From Clostridia bacterium (GTDB taxonomy: Bacteria > Bacillota > Clostridia > Acetivibrionales > DSM-2933), in assembly GCA_026416815.1 (NCBI GenBank), contig JAOAEJ010000052.1, forward strand, positions 44,367 through 108,366: 64,000 nucleotides of DNA, given 5' to 3'. Position numbers and translations under genes: made by a program. Numbering within the stretch: position 1 is the first letter of the stretch; every line of letters starts with the position of its first letter. Below are positions 17,165-25,788 of this stretch, piece after piece. The notes below the pieces were generated by a model that worked only from the letters and a program-made list of their open reading frames with translations, was not told the origin of the DNA and ran no database searches.

Positions 17165-17524
17165 TCACCTGACAAATTCTACCATCCTGGCTCCCAGCCA
17201 GAAAGCAATAATTCCCATTATAAGTGAACTTACTACATATGTCAGAGTATTTAATGTCCTTTTTTCACTAAAAAGGCTAAACCCCTCGTACATAAATGCG
17301 GAGAATGTGGTGTATGCTCCAAGGAAGCCGTCGGCAAGAAGGAGGTATACAGTTTTATCTGCCCTAATGTTTACTACAATCCCAAGGAGCAGAGCGCCGG
17401 AGACGTTGATAAGAAAAGTACCTATAGGCAGACGACCGGTTACACGGATTGTTATCAGCTTTCCCAGAGCAAAGCGTGTAATGCTCCCCAGAGTACCCCC
17501 TATGCCTACTATTAAATATTCCAT
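17165..17524 (-). CDS. crcB: fluoride channel subunit CrcB/Fluc (second)
   Basis: A 119-residue protein with four transmembrane segments and Fluc signatures GGxLGxxxRF, GTFLINVSGALLLG and DGFLGAYTTFSAF (the central Na+ and Phe-box region). Fluc channels export fluoride and work as dual-topology dimers. The ATG giving MEYLIVGIGG matches family N-termini; a GTG five codons upstream overlaps AAAGGTGG. It lies 64 bp after the other crcB, so a heterodimer is likely. Confidence 0.92.
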   Translation of the reverse strand: MEYLIVGIGGTLGSITRFALGKLITIRVTGRLPIGTFLINVSGALLLGIVVNIRADKTVYLLLADGFLGAYTTFSAFMYEGFSLFSEKRTLNTLTYVVSSLIMGIIAFWLGARMVEFVR

Positions 17525-17588
17525 ATAATACTGAGCCACCTTTCTTCCTAAATTTAAACAAAAAGGTTTGGTATAGCCTATCTATAAA

Positions 17589-17996
17589 TCAAGTATTGCT
17601 TCTATCATTAAAAATCGAAGCAATTTTTTTACCCCAAAATACGCCTAGTAACACAGACAGATAGCCGAAAACTATTGAGAGCAGTAAATAGGAAGCAGCA
17701 GTGGCGGGACTTCCGTTGTTAATAAGCTCAAAGCCCTCTTTACATAAAGTTGAGAAGGTTGTAAAAGCGCCAAGGAATCCTGTAGATATCCCAAGGTGTA
17801 AATCCTCGTCCAGCTTAAATATCTTTTCCAGTATGAGAGTTAAGAACATAGCGAGTATAAAGCTACCCGTCAAATTAATTATTAAGGTGCTGGCTGGAAA
17901 TCTTAAATTAGTATCAAATAACGATAAGTGTTTTGCTGCAGACCTTGAAACAGCTCCTAGAAAGCCACCAAGGCCGATGAAAATATACTTTCGCAT
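17589..17996 (-). CDS. crcB: fluoride channel subunit CrcB/Fluc (first)
   Basis: A 135-residue, four-helix Fluc protein: GLGGFLGAVSRS, TLIINLTGSFILA and STGFLGAFTTFSTLCKEG. It pairs with the subunit encoded downstream. Firmicutes often carry two non-identical crcB genes that form a heterodimer with opposite topologies. It starts 25 bp after the yaiI-like gene, in the same operon. No fluoride riboswitch was seen in front of the operon. Confidence 0.92.
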   Translation of the reverse strand: MRKYIFIGLGGFLGAVSRSAAKHLSLFDTNLRFPASTLIINLTGSFILAMFLTLILEKIFKLDEDLHLGISTGFLGAFTTFSTLCKEGFELINNGSPATAASYLLLSIVFGYLSVLLGVFWGKKIASIFNDRSNT

Positions 17997-18021
17997 AAAA
18001 TATACTGCCTTTTCAAAAAAA

Positions 18022-18471
18022 TTAGTTGCCTTGCGCTTTCACTGTTGAGCAAAGATTTCTAAAAGCCCGTTCAAACCTATCGTCATCATCCTTAGTCCTC
18101 TTGCGCGGTCCCGATGTCCTACCTCCCGCTCTACGCACTTTTGCAGACATGAACCTTTCAAACAGTAGCTTATCAATATTATCCTGTGTATATATGAGTC
18201 CATTTTGATTTAATGTATACGCTCCCTTGGGGAGGGCTAGTGCGGCAACTCCGTAATCCTGGGTTACTACAATATCGCCCTTAGATGTCTTATTGATGAG
18301 CGCTATATCAACAGAGTCGGCCGATTTGTCTACGGTTATTACCTCGGAATAACCATCAGACAATACATGGCTGGTATCAATAAACATAATTACGGGAAGT
18401 CTATATTCCTTTGCTACTCTGATTATTATATTCTTTACCGGGCATGCGTCAGCATCTACGAGTATCTTCAT
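18022..18471 (-). CDS. YaiI/YqxD family (DUF188) protein
   Basis: A 149-residue protein of the PIN-like YaiI/YqxD family: MKILVDADACPVKN at the N-terminus, VDIALINKTSKGDIVVTQDYGVAALAL in the middle and the basic RRAGGRTSGPRKRTKDDDDRF near the end. AGGAGATAAT precedes the ATG at 18471. The function is not established; the PIN-like acidic residues suggest nucleic-acid processing. It is the first gene of the crcB operon here. Confidence 0.92.
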   Translation of the reverse strand: MKILVDADACPVKNIIIRVAKEYRLPVIMFIDTSHVLSDGYSEVITVDKSADSVDIALINKTSKGDIVVTQDYGVAALALPKGAYTLNQNGLIYTQDNIDKLLFERFMSAKVRRAGGRTSGPRKRTKDDDDRFERAFRNLCSTVKAQGN

Positions 18472-18617
18472 ATTATCTCCTATAAATGTGTATGGAAATT
18501 GCACTATTAAGCATTGCTTTCTTAAGTATAGAGTATACCGAGCTTTATTTCAATAATGCTGCATTTCGAGTGAATTGAATATTGGAATGGTATTTAGTTA
18601 ATCATATAAGTAAAAGT

Positions 18618-18723
18618 TATAGATAGTTTACTGTAAAAGTGATTTTATCCAGTTAGGCAAATCGCACTTACCACAGCTCATTGTCTAACGGTCAATCACT
18701 AAGTTTACAGTAAACTATCTATA
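18618..18723 (+). repeat. R1 element, copy C (most regular)
   Basis: Its 20-bp ends TATAGATAGTTTACTGTAAA (18618-18637) and 18704-18723 are perfect inverted repeats. Inside, GTGATT pairs with AATCAC and GTTAGGCAA with TTGTCTAAC (one G-U), leaving a loop around CACTTACCACAGCTCA. It lies just upstream of the small germination-type gene. Confidence 0.9.
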
Positions 18724-18751
18724 GAAGGACTATAAAAATGGGAGATTATAA

Positions 18752-18961
18752 ATGGCAATTTTAATAATATTAGTATATTTATTAATCGGGTATGTCGAGA
18801 TAGTACCTCTTATAAAAGCTAAAAAGACAAAGGAAATATGGGGTTACTCTGTGTTCTTTTTACTACCCTTTTTATTCAGCATACTAATATACACAGGATT
18901 GGATATTCCAAATCCGGCAGATCCCATAAAAAAGGCTGTTACTAGTATAGTCGGAAGATAA
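18752..18961 (+). CDS. small membrane protein of germination-operon type
   Basis: A 69-residue protein with two hydrophobic helices, a basic loop (IKAKKTKEIW) and the C-terminal pattern GLDIPNPADPIKKAV. I have seen this arrangement in small proteins encoded within ger (spore germinant receptor) operons. No receptor A, B or C gene is present; only a GerAB-like tail follows, so this may be a relic or a free-standing piece of a ger locus. The ATG follows ATGGGAGATTATAA, a modest ribosome site. Confidence 0.5.
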   Translation: MAILIILVYLLIGYVEIVPLIKAKKTKEIWGYSVFFLLPFLFSILIYTGLDIPNPADPIKKAVTSIVGR

Positions 18962-18978
18962 TTTACAGGAAGGATGAA

Positions 18979-19107
18979 ATGCATGAGTGGGCTTTTAAGG
19001 TATGGCCCTACTATGCACTTCCATTTCATGTAATACTACCTTTGATAATATTGATTGCTGCACAAATTAGGAAAAGAACTTTAAACAAAAAGTCTAATAG
19101 TGTCTAA
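18979..19107 (+). CDS. 42-residue membrane peptide resembling GerAB C-terminus
   Basis: The frame encodes MHEWAFKVWPYYALPFHV followed by a hydrophobic stretch and a basic tail. It resembles the last helix of GerAB-type germination permeases. AGGAAGG lies 5 bp upstream of the ATG, so it may be translated by itself. It could be a pseudogene remnant of gerAB or a true microprotein; I cannot tell which. Confidence 0.4.
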   Translation: MHEWAFKVWPYYALPFHVILPLIILIAAQIRKRTLNKKSNSV

Positions 19108-19534
19108 TTATGTCGGTTTAAAGTGAAGCAATAAGGGTAAATAGAATAGGCATAAAGAAAAAGTCTAAAATATATGCATAATACACAAAAAATAGCTAAA
19201 TGTCGATTAAATTTTCGTAATGTGCTATTAAACAAAATGGGCACTTAGAGGGAAAAACTACTCTTGGATTTATTTACTGTTCGTGGTATACTTAATGTTG
19301 CGTTATTGAAAAAAGTCATAATTTATTAATAAATGTAGGATTATAACTAAAAAGGTTAAATATTGGTATGGCTTTATTGGTCTTAAATTTATAAGCTGTA
19401 TTTGCTTAACCATATTTAGCTATTCTATGGTAACAATATTTGTTCAGTTATCTATTCAAGCAATTCAAATAAAGGTCTAGAGATATAATTTTGGGAGTAG
19501 TTGATATAATTTTTGAGCTAAAGGGGTAGCAACT
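19108..19534. other. gap without gene, 427 bp
   Basis: AT-rich sequence ahead of the HD-GYP gene. No open frame with a ribosome site, no strong hairpin and no recognised riboswitch. It presumably carries the HD-GYP promoter. Confidence 0.5.
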
Positions 19535-20677
19535 ATGGAGGTATTTTTTGAGAATATTATTAAGCTGACCGATTTGATTAATAGTGGAGCTAATGTAGAC
19601 AACGCCTTGGATTATGTGTTTAAATCGTTTACCGATTATATACCTTATGAAAGGATTGGCATAGCACTTCTGGATAATGGAGGAAGTATTTATGCCCAGT
19701 CTGCCAGAGTAAAAAATGAAGCTCGATTAAAAAACGGTTTCAGCATAGCATTACACAGTACTTCTCTGAAGGAGATTATAGAGAAAAAAAGGCCCAGGAT
19801 TATAAACAGCTACCACGAGTATCTTAAAAACCACCCAGACTCCGAGCCTACCAAGCTGATGATAGAAGAAGGTATAGTGTCTAGTATTGCATGCCCTTTG
19901 ATAGCCAGCAACACCTGCATAGGCGTAATGTTTTTTTCCAGTACATATACTAAAACATACAGCGAAAGGCATACTATATTTGCTAAAATGCTGGCGAGCC
20001 ATATGAGTATAGTGATAGAAAAGAACCTGTTGGTAGATGATTTAATTCTGGCTTCGGTTTCCGGTTTTGCCAAACTTGTTGAAGCAAAAGATAATGATAC
20101 GGGTAAGCACGTTGAGCGGATTCAGCATTATTCGAAGACTATAGCCAGGACTCTGTCGAGTAACTATAAATATAGAAACATCATCGATGAGCAGTACGTA
20201 AAAGATATTTTTAATTTTAGTGCTCTTCACGATATAGGTAAGGTTGGGATACCCGATGTTATTCTTCTGAAACCTGGGAAGCTTGACGTTGAGGAGTTTA
20301 CTGTAATGAAGACCCATACCACTATTGGTGGTGACGTTTTGAAGAAGGCAAGCAATAACTTGTTGCGGGACGGACGACGTTTTTTTGATATGGGTATAGA
20401 TATCGCAGTAGGTCATCATGAGAAATATAACGGAGCAGGTTACCCTTATGGAATTTCTGGGGAAGGGATACCACTTTCAGCGAGAATTGTAGCGGTAGCT
20501 GACGTGCTTGATGCTATTAGCTCCAAAAGGGTATACAAGGAAGCCACTGAATTCGATACCGCCCTTGGGATGGTAGCCTCGGATAGCGGTAAAAGCTTTG
20601 ATCCTGACGTAGTCAATGCTTTGATTGAAAGCAAAACTCAGATAGCTGAGATTTATCAAAAATTTAAGGAAGTATAA
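19535..20677 (+). CDS. GAF + HD-GYP domain protein, putative c-di-GMP phosphodiesterase
   Basis: A 380-residue soluble protein. Residues 1-165 form a GAF domain; residues 170-375 an HD-GYP domain with HDIGKVGIPD, a later HH pair (GHHEKYNGAGYPYGISGE, carrying the GYP-region motif as GYP) and RIVAVADVLDAISSKR. HD-GYP proteins hydrolyse cyclic di-GMP or related dinucleotides. The metal residues look intact. It is a single gene with its own terminator. Confidence 0.88.
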   Translation: MEVFFENIIKLTDLINSGANVDNALDYVFKSFTDYIPYERIGIALLDNGGSIYAQSARVKNEARLKNGFSIALHSTSLKEIIEKKRPRIINSYHEYLKNHPDSEPTKLMIEEGIVSSIACPLIASNTCIGVMFFSSTYTKTYSERHTIFAKMLASHMSIVIEKNLLVDDLILASVSGFAKLVEAKDNDTGKHVERIQHYSKTIARTLSSNYKYRNIIDEQYVKDIFNFSALHDIGKVGIPDVILLKPGKLDVEEFTVMKTHTTIGGDVLKKASNNLLRDGRRFFDMGIDIAVGHHEKYNGAGYPYGISGEGIPLSARIVAVADVLDAISSKRVYKEATEFDTALGMVASDSGKSFDPDVVNALIESKTQIAEIYQKFKEV

Positions 20678-20702
20678 CTATCTATAGATATATATGAATA
20701 AA

Positions 20703-20737
20703 AAAACTGCCTCAGGATAAGACAATGAGGCAGTTTT
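20703..20737 (+). terminator. terminator of the HD-GYP gene
   Basis: AAAACTGCCTCA (20703-20714) pairs with TGAGGCAGTTTT (20726-20737), followed by GTG and a T-rich stretch. It also faces the converging MATE gene. Confidence 0.85.
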
Positions 20738-20799
20738 GTGCTTTAATTTTGTTTGTAATATTAAGGAGGCATATCTTTTAAGTTGCAGAGTGGGGGCAT

Positions 20800-22194
20800 T
20801 TAATCACCGCCAGAGGGGTTAGGTGCCCTTTGGGTGATAACAGTATTCCTCCATCTTCCTGAAAAGTAGTAGAGTAGACTTATGGATACTACAACAGCGT
20901 AGCTAGCATCTATAGCGATCCAAATGCCTATCAGCCCCAATTGTGTGTGTGATAAAATACTTGCAAGCGGAACTCTGATAATCCATAAAGATGTCAATGA
21001 GAACAGCATGGTAGTAATGGTATGACCTGCACCGTTGATAATTCCATTGGATATAAACATTATAGCAAACAGTATGTAGGAAGCTCCTACAATTCTCAGG
21101 TAAGTGACACCTATATCCATAACATCCTTATATTTTCCAAGACCGAATATTGTAAGAATTGTGTGAGGTAAAACAACTGCTAAAAGGCTTATTAATAGAG
21201 TTATTGCAGAGGTCATAACTACTCCCCACTTGAAAATTTCCTTTACTCTCTCAGGTTTGCCAGCTCCAAGGTTTTGCCCCGTAAGAGCAGCTACAGCCAT
21301 GCTAAGTGACATCGCCGGCATAAAAGCTACCGAATCTACCCTTCCAACTGCGCTAAATGCAGCGGTAGCTGCGTGACCGAAGGAGTTTACAAAAGTGGTA
21401 ATAAAAGCAGAACCTATAGATACCAATGACTGCTGTACTGTTGATGGTAGACCTATTTTTAGTAATAAAAACACTATATTCTTATCCAGTCTAAGGTTTC
21501 TCGGGTTAAAGGAAATAAGATAATCTTTTTTGTTTAGGTATATAATCCCTATTGCTGTAGCTATTATCTGAGCTATGAGCGAAGCGTATGCGGCACCGTT
21601 AAGCCCAAGGCTGGGAATTGGGCCCAGACCTATTATAAGCAGTGGGTCCAGAACGGCATTTATTCCTATGCCTATAGCCATAAACAACAATGGTGTCATA
21701 GTATCGCCGATTCCCCTCAATATAGACATAATGAGAAAGCCCATATACATTAGTATAAAGCCAGCTATAGATATTTTAAGATAACTGGAGGCTATTCCGA
21801 AGATTTCCGGAGGTGTATCCATTAGTCTAAGTAAAAAGTCACTGGAGAATATACCGGCTATCGTAAGAGTGCTACCGAGAATAAGTGAGATGGCGAAAGA
21901 ATTATTGACAACCTTCTCAACCATTTTAAAGTCTTTAGCACCAAAGTACTGTGAAACCAGTATGGTTGTAGCCATAGTGACACCTGAAGCAAGGCCTATC
22001 AATATGAAAATGATAGGAAAGCTTGCCCCGGTAGCCCCTACGGCATCACTACCGAGTATCTGACCAACCCATATGGCATTGATAAAGCTGTGCCCTATCT
22101 GAATTAGGTTACCTAACAGCATAGGTATTGAAAATTTTAGAAGGTGCTTTGGTACACTACCAACTGTTAAATCTCTACCGAATTTATTTTGCAT
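20800..22194 (-). CDS. MATE-family efflux transporter
   Basis: A 464-residue, 12-helix protein with the twofold MATE repeat (VPKHLLKFSIPMLLGNLIQ and KIGLPSTVQQSLVSIGSAF). Family members export drugs and cationic metabolites using a Na+ or H+ gradient. GAGGAGAGTACAATG gives the start. It stands alone. A long repeat-filled gap lies upstream. The substrate is unknown. Confidence 0.92.
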   Translation of the reverse strand: MQNKFGRDLTVGSVPKHLLKFSIPMLLGNLIQIGHSFINAIWVGQILGSDAVGATGASFPIIFILIGLASGVTMATTILVSQYFGAKDFKMVEKVVNNSFAISLILGSTLTIAGIFSSDFLLRLMDTPPEIFGIASSYLKISIAGFILMYMGFLIMSILRGIGDTMTPLLFMAIGIGINAVLDPLLIIGLGPIPSLGLNGAAYASLIAQIIATAIGIIYLNKKDYLISFNPRNLRLDKNIVFLLLKIGLPSTVQQSLVSIGSAFITTFVNSFGHAATAAFSAVGRVDSVAFMPAMSLSMAVAALTGQNLGAGKPERVKEIFKWGVVMTSAITLLISLLAVVLPHTILTIFGLGKYKDVMDIGVTYLRIVGASYILFAIMFISNGIINGAGHTITTMLFSLTSLWIIRVPLASILSHTQLGLIGIWIAIDASYAVVVSISLLYYFSGRWRNTVITQRAPNPSGGD

Positions 22195-22325
22195 TGTACT
22201 CTCCTCAATAATTTTATAACTTATATGACTCTTAGTTTAGCACAATTATCCTAATGTGGATAGCAATTGCAGTATTTTATAACTTTAGGACATCTTTTGA
22301 TGAAAAACGTATTTATTATATGTAC

Positions 22326-22454
22326 TAATACTACTTTGTTATTTACCTTAATTATGAAAAATTCAAAGCTTAATTTACCGATGAAGAAATAATCAACAAC
22401 GTTTTTGGGCTGTTATTTCTTCATCCTAAATTTCAAAATACCAGAGTAGTGTTA
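22326..22454 (+). repeat. R2 element, copy A
   Basis: Begins TAATACTACTTTGTTATTTA and ends with an imperfect inverted copy (AATACCAGAGTAGTGTTA). The core is a hairpin with arms GATGAAGAAATAA and TTATTTCTTCATC around CAACAACGTTTTTGGG. Confidence 0.8.
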
Positions 22455-22465
22455 ATTGACACATA

Positions 22466-22514
22466 AATAAGCGACCGTATATGCATTCCTTTCCAATATG
22501 CACGGTCGCTTATT
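22466..22514. terminator. isolated 13-bp hairpin
   Basis: AATAAGCGACCGT (22466-22478) pairs perfectly with 22502-22514, with a GCAT/ATGC inner stem. It is followed by TTGCC, not a long T run. It stands between an R2 and an R1 element, with no adjacent gene 3' end. Confidence 0.45.
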
Positions 22515-22576
22515 TTGCCTCAATTGAGGAGTTTCTATTAAGTTGTAAAAACGACTTTATCCCCTCCCGTTCTCTT

Positions 22577-22681
22577 TATAGATAGTTTAGGATGAAAGTG
22601 ATTTTATCCAGTCAGGCAAATCCCACTTATTACAGTCATTACCTGACTGGAAATCACTAGGTTCAACCTAAATTATCTATA
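22577..22681 (+). repeat. R1 element, copy D
   Basis: Ends TATAGATAGTTTAGGATGAA and TTCAACCTAAATTATCTATA pair with one mismatch and one G-U. The inner stem is CCAGTCAGG/CCTGACTGG, longer than in copy C. The loop keeps CACTTATTACAG. Confidence 0.85.
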
Positions 22682-22682
22682 G

Positions 22683-22712
22683 TATAGTACAACCCTTGAG
22701 GATTGTACTATA
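22683..22712. repeat. hairpin abutting R1 copy D
   Basis: TATAGTACAA (22683-22692) pairs with TTGTACTATA (22703-22712), with CC/GG inside. It starts one base after the R1 element. Confidence 0.45.
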
Positions 22713-22842
22713 TATGTACCACTGGGGAGAGGGGTTAAACAGGTAGTTATTGGTATTCTGTTAGCTTTACAGCTGAATAAATATATTACTTGTTACTACA
22801 GGAGGAAATAGGAGTGGTGCTGCCGGGGATTAAAGTCAAAGA

Positions 22843-22972
22843 TTAATAGTACTTTGTTATTTACGTTAATTATGGCAAATTCCAAGCTTAATTTTTGATG
22901 AAGAAATAATCAACAACGTTTTTGGGCTGTTATTTCTTCATCAAAAATTCCTAAATAACAAAGTAGTATTAA
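22843..22972 (+). repeat. R2 element, copy B (most regular)
   Basis: The 21-bp ends differ at one position only (TTAATAGTACTTTGTTATTTA against its partner at 22952-22972). The core hairpin GATGAAGAAATAA/TTATTTCTTCATC and the loop CAACAACGTTTTTGGG are the same as in copy A. Located about 85 bp before dinB. Confidence 0.85.
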
Positions 22973-23056
22973 TTTAGTAAAATTTCTGAACATTGCACCT
23001 GCTTCAGTGTATTGTTATAATTTTTTTTATACCCACTAACGCAATGGGGGATTTTA

Positions 23057-24256
23057 ATGCAAAGAGTTGTTTTTCTTGTAGATATGAACGCATTTTTCAT
23101 AAGCTGTGAAATGGCGCGGAATGCTGAACTGAAGGGTAGACCTGCAGCTGTTGCCGGGGACCCTAAAAATCGGAGTGGAATTATTCTTGCAGCTAACTAT
23201 GAGGCCAGAAGGTTTGGGGTAAAAACCACCATGGTGCTGCACGAAGCTAAGAAATTATGCCCCGACTTGATCCTTGTACCTCCTGACCGTGAGCTATACA
23301 GCCAAAATTCCAGGGAGGTTATGAGAATACTCGGCAGGTATACACCGGTAATTCAGCAGAACAGCATTGATGAGGCGTGGCTGGATTTGACGGGCTGTGA
23401 AGCTTTATTCGGTAAGCCTAGGGATATTGCGGAGAAGATAATGAAAAACATAATGGAAGAGCTGGATTTATGGTGCTCAATTGGCATTTCAGAGAATAAG
23501 TTCCTTGCAAAAATGGCCTCGGAAATGCACAAACCTATGGGGATTACCGAGATATGGGTGAAGGATATAAAACAAAAGCTGTGGCCTCTGCCTGTGAGAG
23601 ACATGTATGGTATAGGCAAGCAAATGGAGAAGAAGCTTAACAACCTTGCTATTTTTAAAATAGGGGATATAGCACGGACAGATATTAAGCTATTAGTTAA
23701 AGTTTTTGGAAAGTATGGAGAGGAGATTCACAGGCTGGCCAACGGTATAGACCCTTCACCGGTAGAAGAAAATCCTCAGCATGAAAATAAGTCCATTAGC
23801 CGCTCGACAACTCTGCCTAAAGATACTGTAGATCTTGATTATGCACAGACTGTTCTGCTTGGTTTGGCTGAGGAGGTAGGCGCGGAGGCCAGAAAGTGTG
23901 GTTTTAGGGGAAAGACAGTTTCAATAGCCATCAAGTATAACGATTTTCAATCAATTACAAGGCAAAAATCCATCTCTCCAACCTACCTTACAAAGGATAT
24001 ATATCAAGTCGGCACAGTACTATTAAAGGAAAACTGGAATACACACCGTCCGGTAAGGTTATTAGGTATAGGGCTTGGTAATATAGAAGAAAACTGCGTG
24101 GAGCAAATGTCGTTGTTTGACATGATAGATAAATCGACTATAAATATTGCAATAGACAATAAGAAAGAAGAGAAACTCGAAAAGGCTATGGATACTATCC
24201 GGGAGAAGTTTGGATTCGATAAAGTGAAACGAGCAAAGGTTATGAAGGTAGAATAA
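23057..24256 (+). CDS. dinB: DNA polymerase IV (Y-family)
   Basis: A 399-residue Y-family polymerase. Palm motifs include VVFLVDMNAFFISCE with the catalytic Asp, and SIDEAWLD (the more usual form is SIDEAYLD); then the helix-hairpin-helix region (VRDMYGIGKQMEKKL), and the little-finger domain. The C-terminal EQMSLFD is a beta-clamp binding motif, followed by about 45 residues. It makes translesion synthesis possible. GGGGGATTTTA precedes the ATG. No LexA box was identified with confidence. Confidence 0.93.
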   Translation: MQRVVFLVDMNAFFISCEMARNAELKGRPAAVAGDPKNRSGIILAANYEARRFGVKTTMVLHEAKKLCPDLILVPPDRELYSQNSREVMRILGRYTPVIQQNSIDEAWLDLTGCEALFGKPRDIAEKIMKNIMEELDLWCSIGISENKFLAKMASEMHKPMGITEIWVKDIKQKLWPLPVRDMYGIGKQMEKKLNNLAIFKIGDIARTDIKLLVKVFGKYGEEIHRLANGIDPSPVEENPQHENKSISRSTTLPKDTVDLDYAQTVLLGLAEEVGAEARKCGFRGKTVSIAIKYNDFQSITRQKSISPTYLTKDIYQVGTVLLKENWNTHRPVRLLGIGLGNIEENCVEQMSLFDMIDKSTINIAIDNKKEEKLEKAMDTIREKFGFDKVKRAKVMKVE

Positions 24257-24271
24257 GAGGAATATTTTTGC

Positions 24272-24300
24272 TTTACACCAACATATCATTAGGATATAAT
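24272..24300 (+). promoter_or_regulatory. sigma-A promoter of the thiamin operon
   Basis: TTTACA (24272-24277), a 17-bp spacer and TATAAT (24295-24300), about 20 bp before the TPP aptamer. Confidence 0.75.
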
Positions 24301-24321
24301 GATAAAGAACTGAATAGTTAA

Positions 24322-24404
24322 GGCTAGGGGTGCCGAAAGGCTGAGAAAGATTACAATATCTTAACCCTTTGAACCTGAAGTGGCTAGTACCACCGGAGGG
24401 AAGC
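24322..24404 (+). ncRNA. TPP riboswitch (THI element)
   Basis: Contains the conserved blocks in order: GGGGTGCC, GGCTGAGAAA, ACCCTTTGAACCTGA, GTGGCTAGTACCACCG and GGAGGGAAGC. TPP binding should favour the terminator that follows at 24430. It controls the PNPOx-like gene and the thi genes after it. Confidence 0.95.
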
Positions 24405-24429
24405 GTAAATATAATATTTGATAATTATT

Positions 24430-24456
24430 AGCTTACCCTTACGGGTAAGCTTTTTT
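24430..24456 (+). terminator. TPP-riboswitch expression-platform terminator
   Basis: AGCTTACCC pairs with GGGTAAGCT, followed by TTTTTT. It lies between the aptamer and the first ribosome site. Confidence 0.9.
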
Positions 24457-24479
24457 AGTTAGAGAAAGGAGTACCTAAG

Positions 24480-24941
24480 ATGAGAAGGAAAGATAGACAG
24501 ATAGAAGATAAAAACGAAATAGAGTCGATATTGCAGAAGGCAGATGTATGCAGGATAGCTATGTGTGATGGCAATATACCTTATATAGTACCTATGAACT
24601 ACGGATACAGCGACGGCTGCATTTATTTGCACTGTGCAAAGGAAGGGCGCAAACTGGATGTGATTGCTGCCAATAACAACGTATGCTTTGAGGTGGATAT
24701 TGACCATGAATTGGTTGTACCGCAGGACGCTTCACACTGTACCATGAAGTACCGCAGCGTTATAGGTAGAGGGAAGGCATTTATTGTAGAGAGTGCACAA
24801 GAGAAGGTAAAAGCATTAAACCTCCTAATGGAGCATTATACCGGCAGGAGTGGGTATGAATTCCCGGAAAAAATGCTTGATGTAACGGGTGTTATAAAAA
24901 TACAGATAGAAGAGATGACGGGAAAGAAGCTGGGATATTGA
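24480..24941 (+). CDS. pyridoxamine 5'-phosphate oxidase family protein (NimA-like)
   Basis: A 153-residue split-barrel flavin-binding protein: RIAMCDGNIPYIVPMNYGY near the N-terminus, LHCAKEGRKLD, then VCFEVDIDHELV. This is the branch often called NimA-like or MSMEG-type rather than true PdxH. It is the first gene after the TPP riboswitch, so its expression should follow thiamin need, though no such protein is an established thiamin enzyme. AAAGGAG precedes the ATG. thiG follows at 57 bp. Confidence 0.82.
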   Translation: MRRKDRQIEDKNEIESILQKADVCRIAMCDGNIPYIVPMNYGYSDGCIYLHCAKEGRKLDVIAANNNVCFEVDIDHELVVPQDASHCTMKYRSVIGRGKAFIVESAQEKVKALNLLMEHYTGRSGYEFPEKMLDVTGVIKIQIEEMTGKKLGY

Positions 24942-24998
24942 GCTTAGACTTCACTAAATGCAATAAATAGTAATAAAATCTGAGGAGGGGGCTGAAAA

Positions 24999-25769
24999 AT
25001 GCAAGACAAATTAATAATTGGCGGAAAAGAAATAACGAACAGGCTTTTTTTAGGTACAGGAAAGTTTCCTTCAAACAGGCTGATACCCGATGTAATTAAA
25101 AAATCAGGGTCACAGGTGGTGACGGTAGCGCTTAGAAGGATTGATTTTGACTCGGAAGAGGAAAATATGTTAAATTACATTCCTAAAGACTGTATTCTTA
25201 TGCCAAACACTTCCGGAGCGAGAAATGCAGAGGAAGCTGTAAGAATTGCAAGACTGGCGAAGGCTGCAGGGTGTGGGAATTGGGTTAAGATAGAAGTTGT
25301 ATCTGATAACAAATACCTGCTTCCCGATAACTACGAGACTATAAAAGCAACAGAAATCCTTGTAAAGGAAGGTTTTGTAGTACTGCCTTATATGAGTCCC
25401 GATTTGATGGCTGCAAAAAGACTGAGAGACGTAGGTGCAGCTGCAGTAATGCCTTTAGGTGCTCCCATAGGTACAAATAAAGGGCTTAAGACAAGAGAAC
25501 TTGTAAAGATATTAATTGATGAAATAGACCTGCCCATAGTTGTAGACGCTGGGCTTGGCAAGCCTTCGGAAGCCGCTGAGGCAATGGAGTTGGGAGCTGC
25601 TGCGGTACTGGTAAATACTGCTATAGCGACGGCGGGGGATCCCGTCATGATGGCTGAGGCCTTTGACCTAGCTGTAAAGTCAGGAAGAAAAGCGTTTATT
25701 TCAGGTACAGGTGCCATTAAGGAATATGCAGAAGCGTCTTCCCCTCTTACAGGGTTTTTGAACGGATAA
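24999..25769 (+). CDS. thiG: thiazole synthase ThiG
   Basis: A 256-residue TIM-barrel enzyme that builds thiazole phosphate from deoxyxylulose phosphate, dehydroglycine and ThiS thiocarboxylate. The motifs [26 protein letters not shown] (with the Schiff-base Lys), [25 protein letters not shown] and [19 protein letters not shown] are all present. GGAGGGGG precedes the ATG. The usual partner thiS is not adjacent and must be elsewhere. Confidence 0.96.
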   Translation: MQDKLIIGGKEITNRLFLGTGKFPSNRLIPDVIKKSGSQVVTVALRRIDFDSEEENMLNYIPKDCILMPNTSGARNAEEAVRIARLAKAAGCGNWVKIEVVSDNKYLLPDNYETIKATEILVKEGFVVLPYMSPDLMAAKRLRDVGAAAVMPLGAPIGTNKGLKTRELVKILIDEIDLPIVVDAGLGKPSEAAEAMELGAAAVLVNTAIATAGDPVMMAEAFDLAVKSGRKAFISGTGAIKEYAEASSPLTGFLNG

Positions 25770-25788
25770 GAGTACTAGAATATAAATT

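Noticed and set aside
18472..18617. Fluoride riboswitch before the crcB operon
   Set aside because: The conserved blocks of the crcB motif were looked for on the minus strand and not seen.
22326..22972. CRISPR-like array
   Set aside because: Only two R2 copies lie here, not regularly spaced, each a long palindrome, and no cas gene is present.
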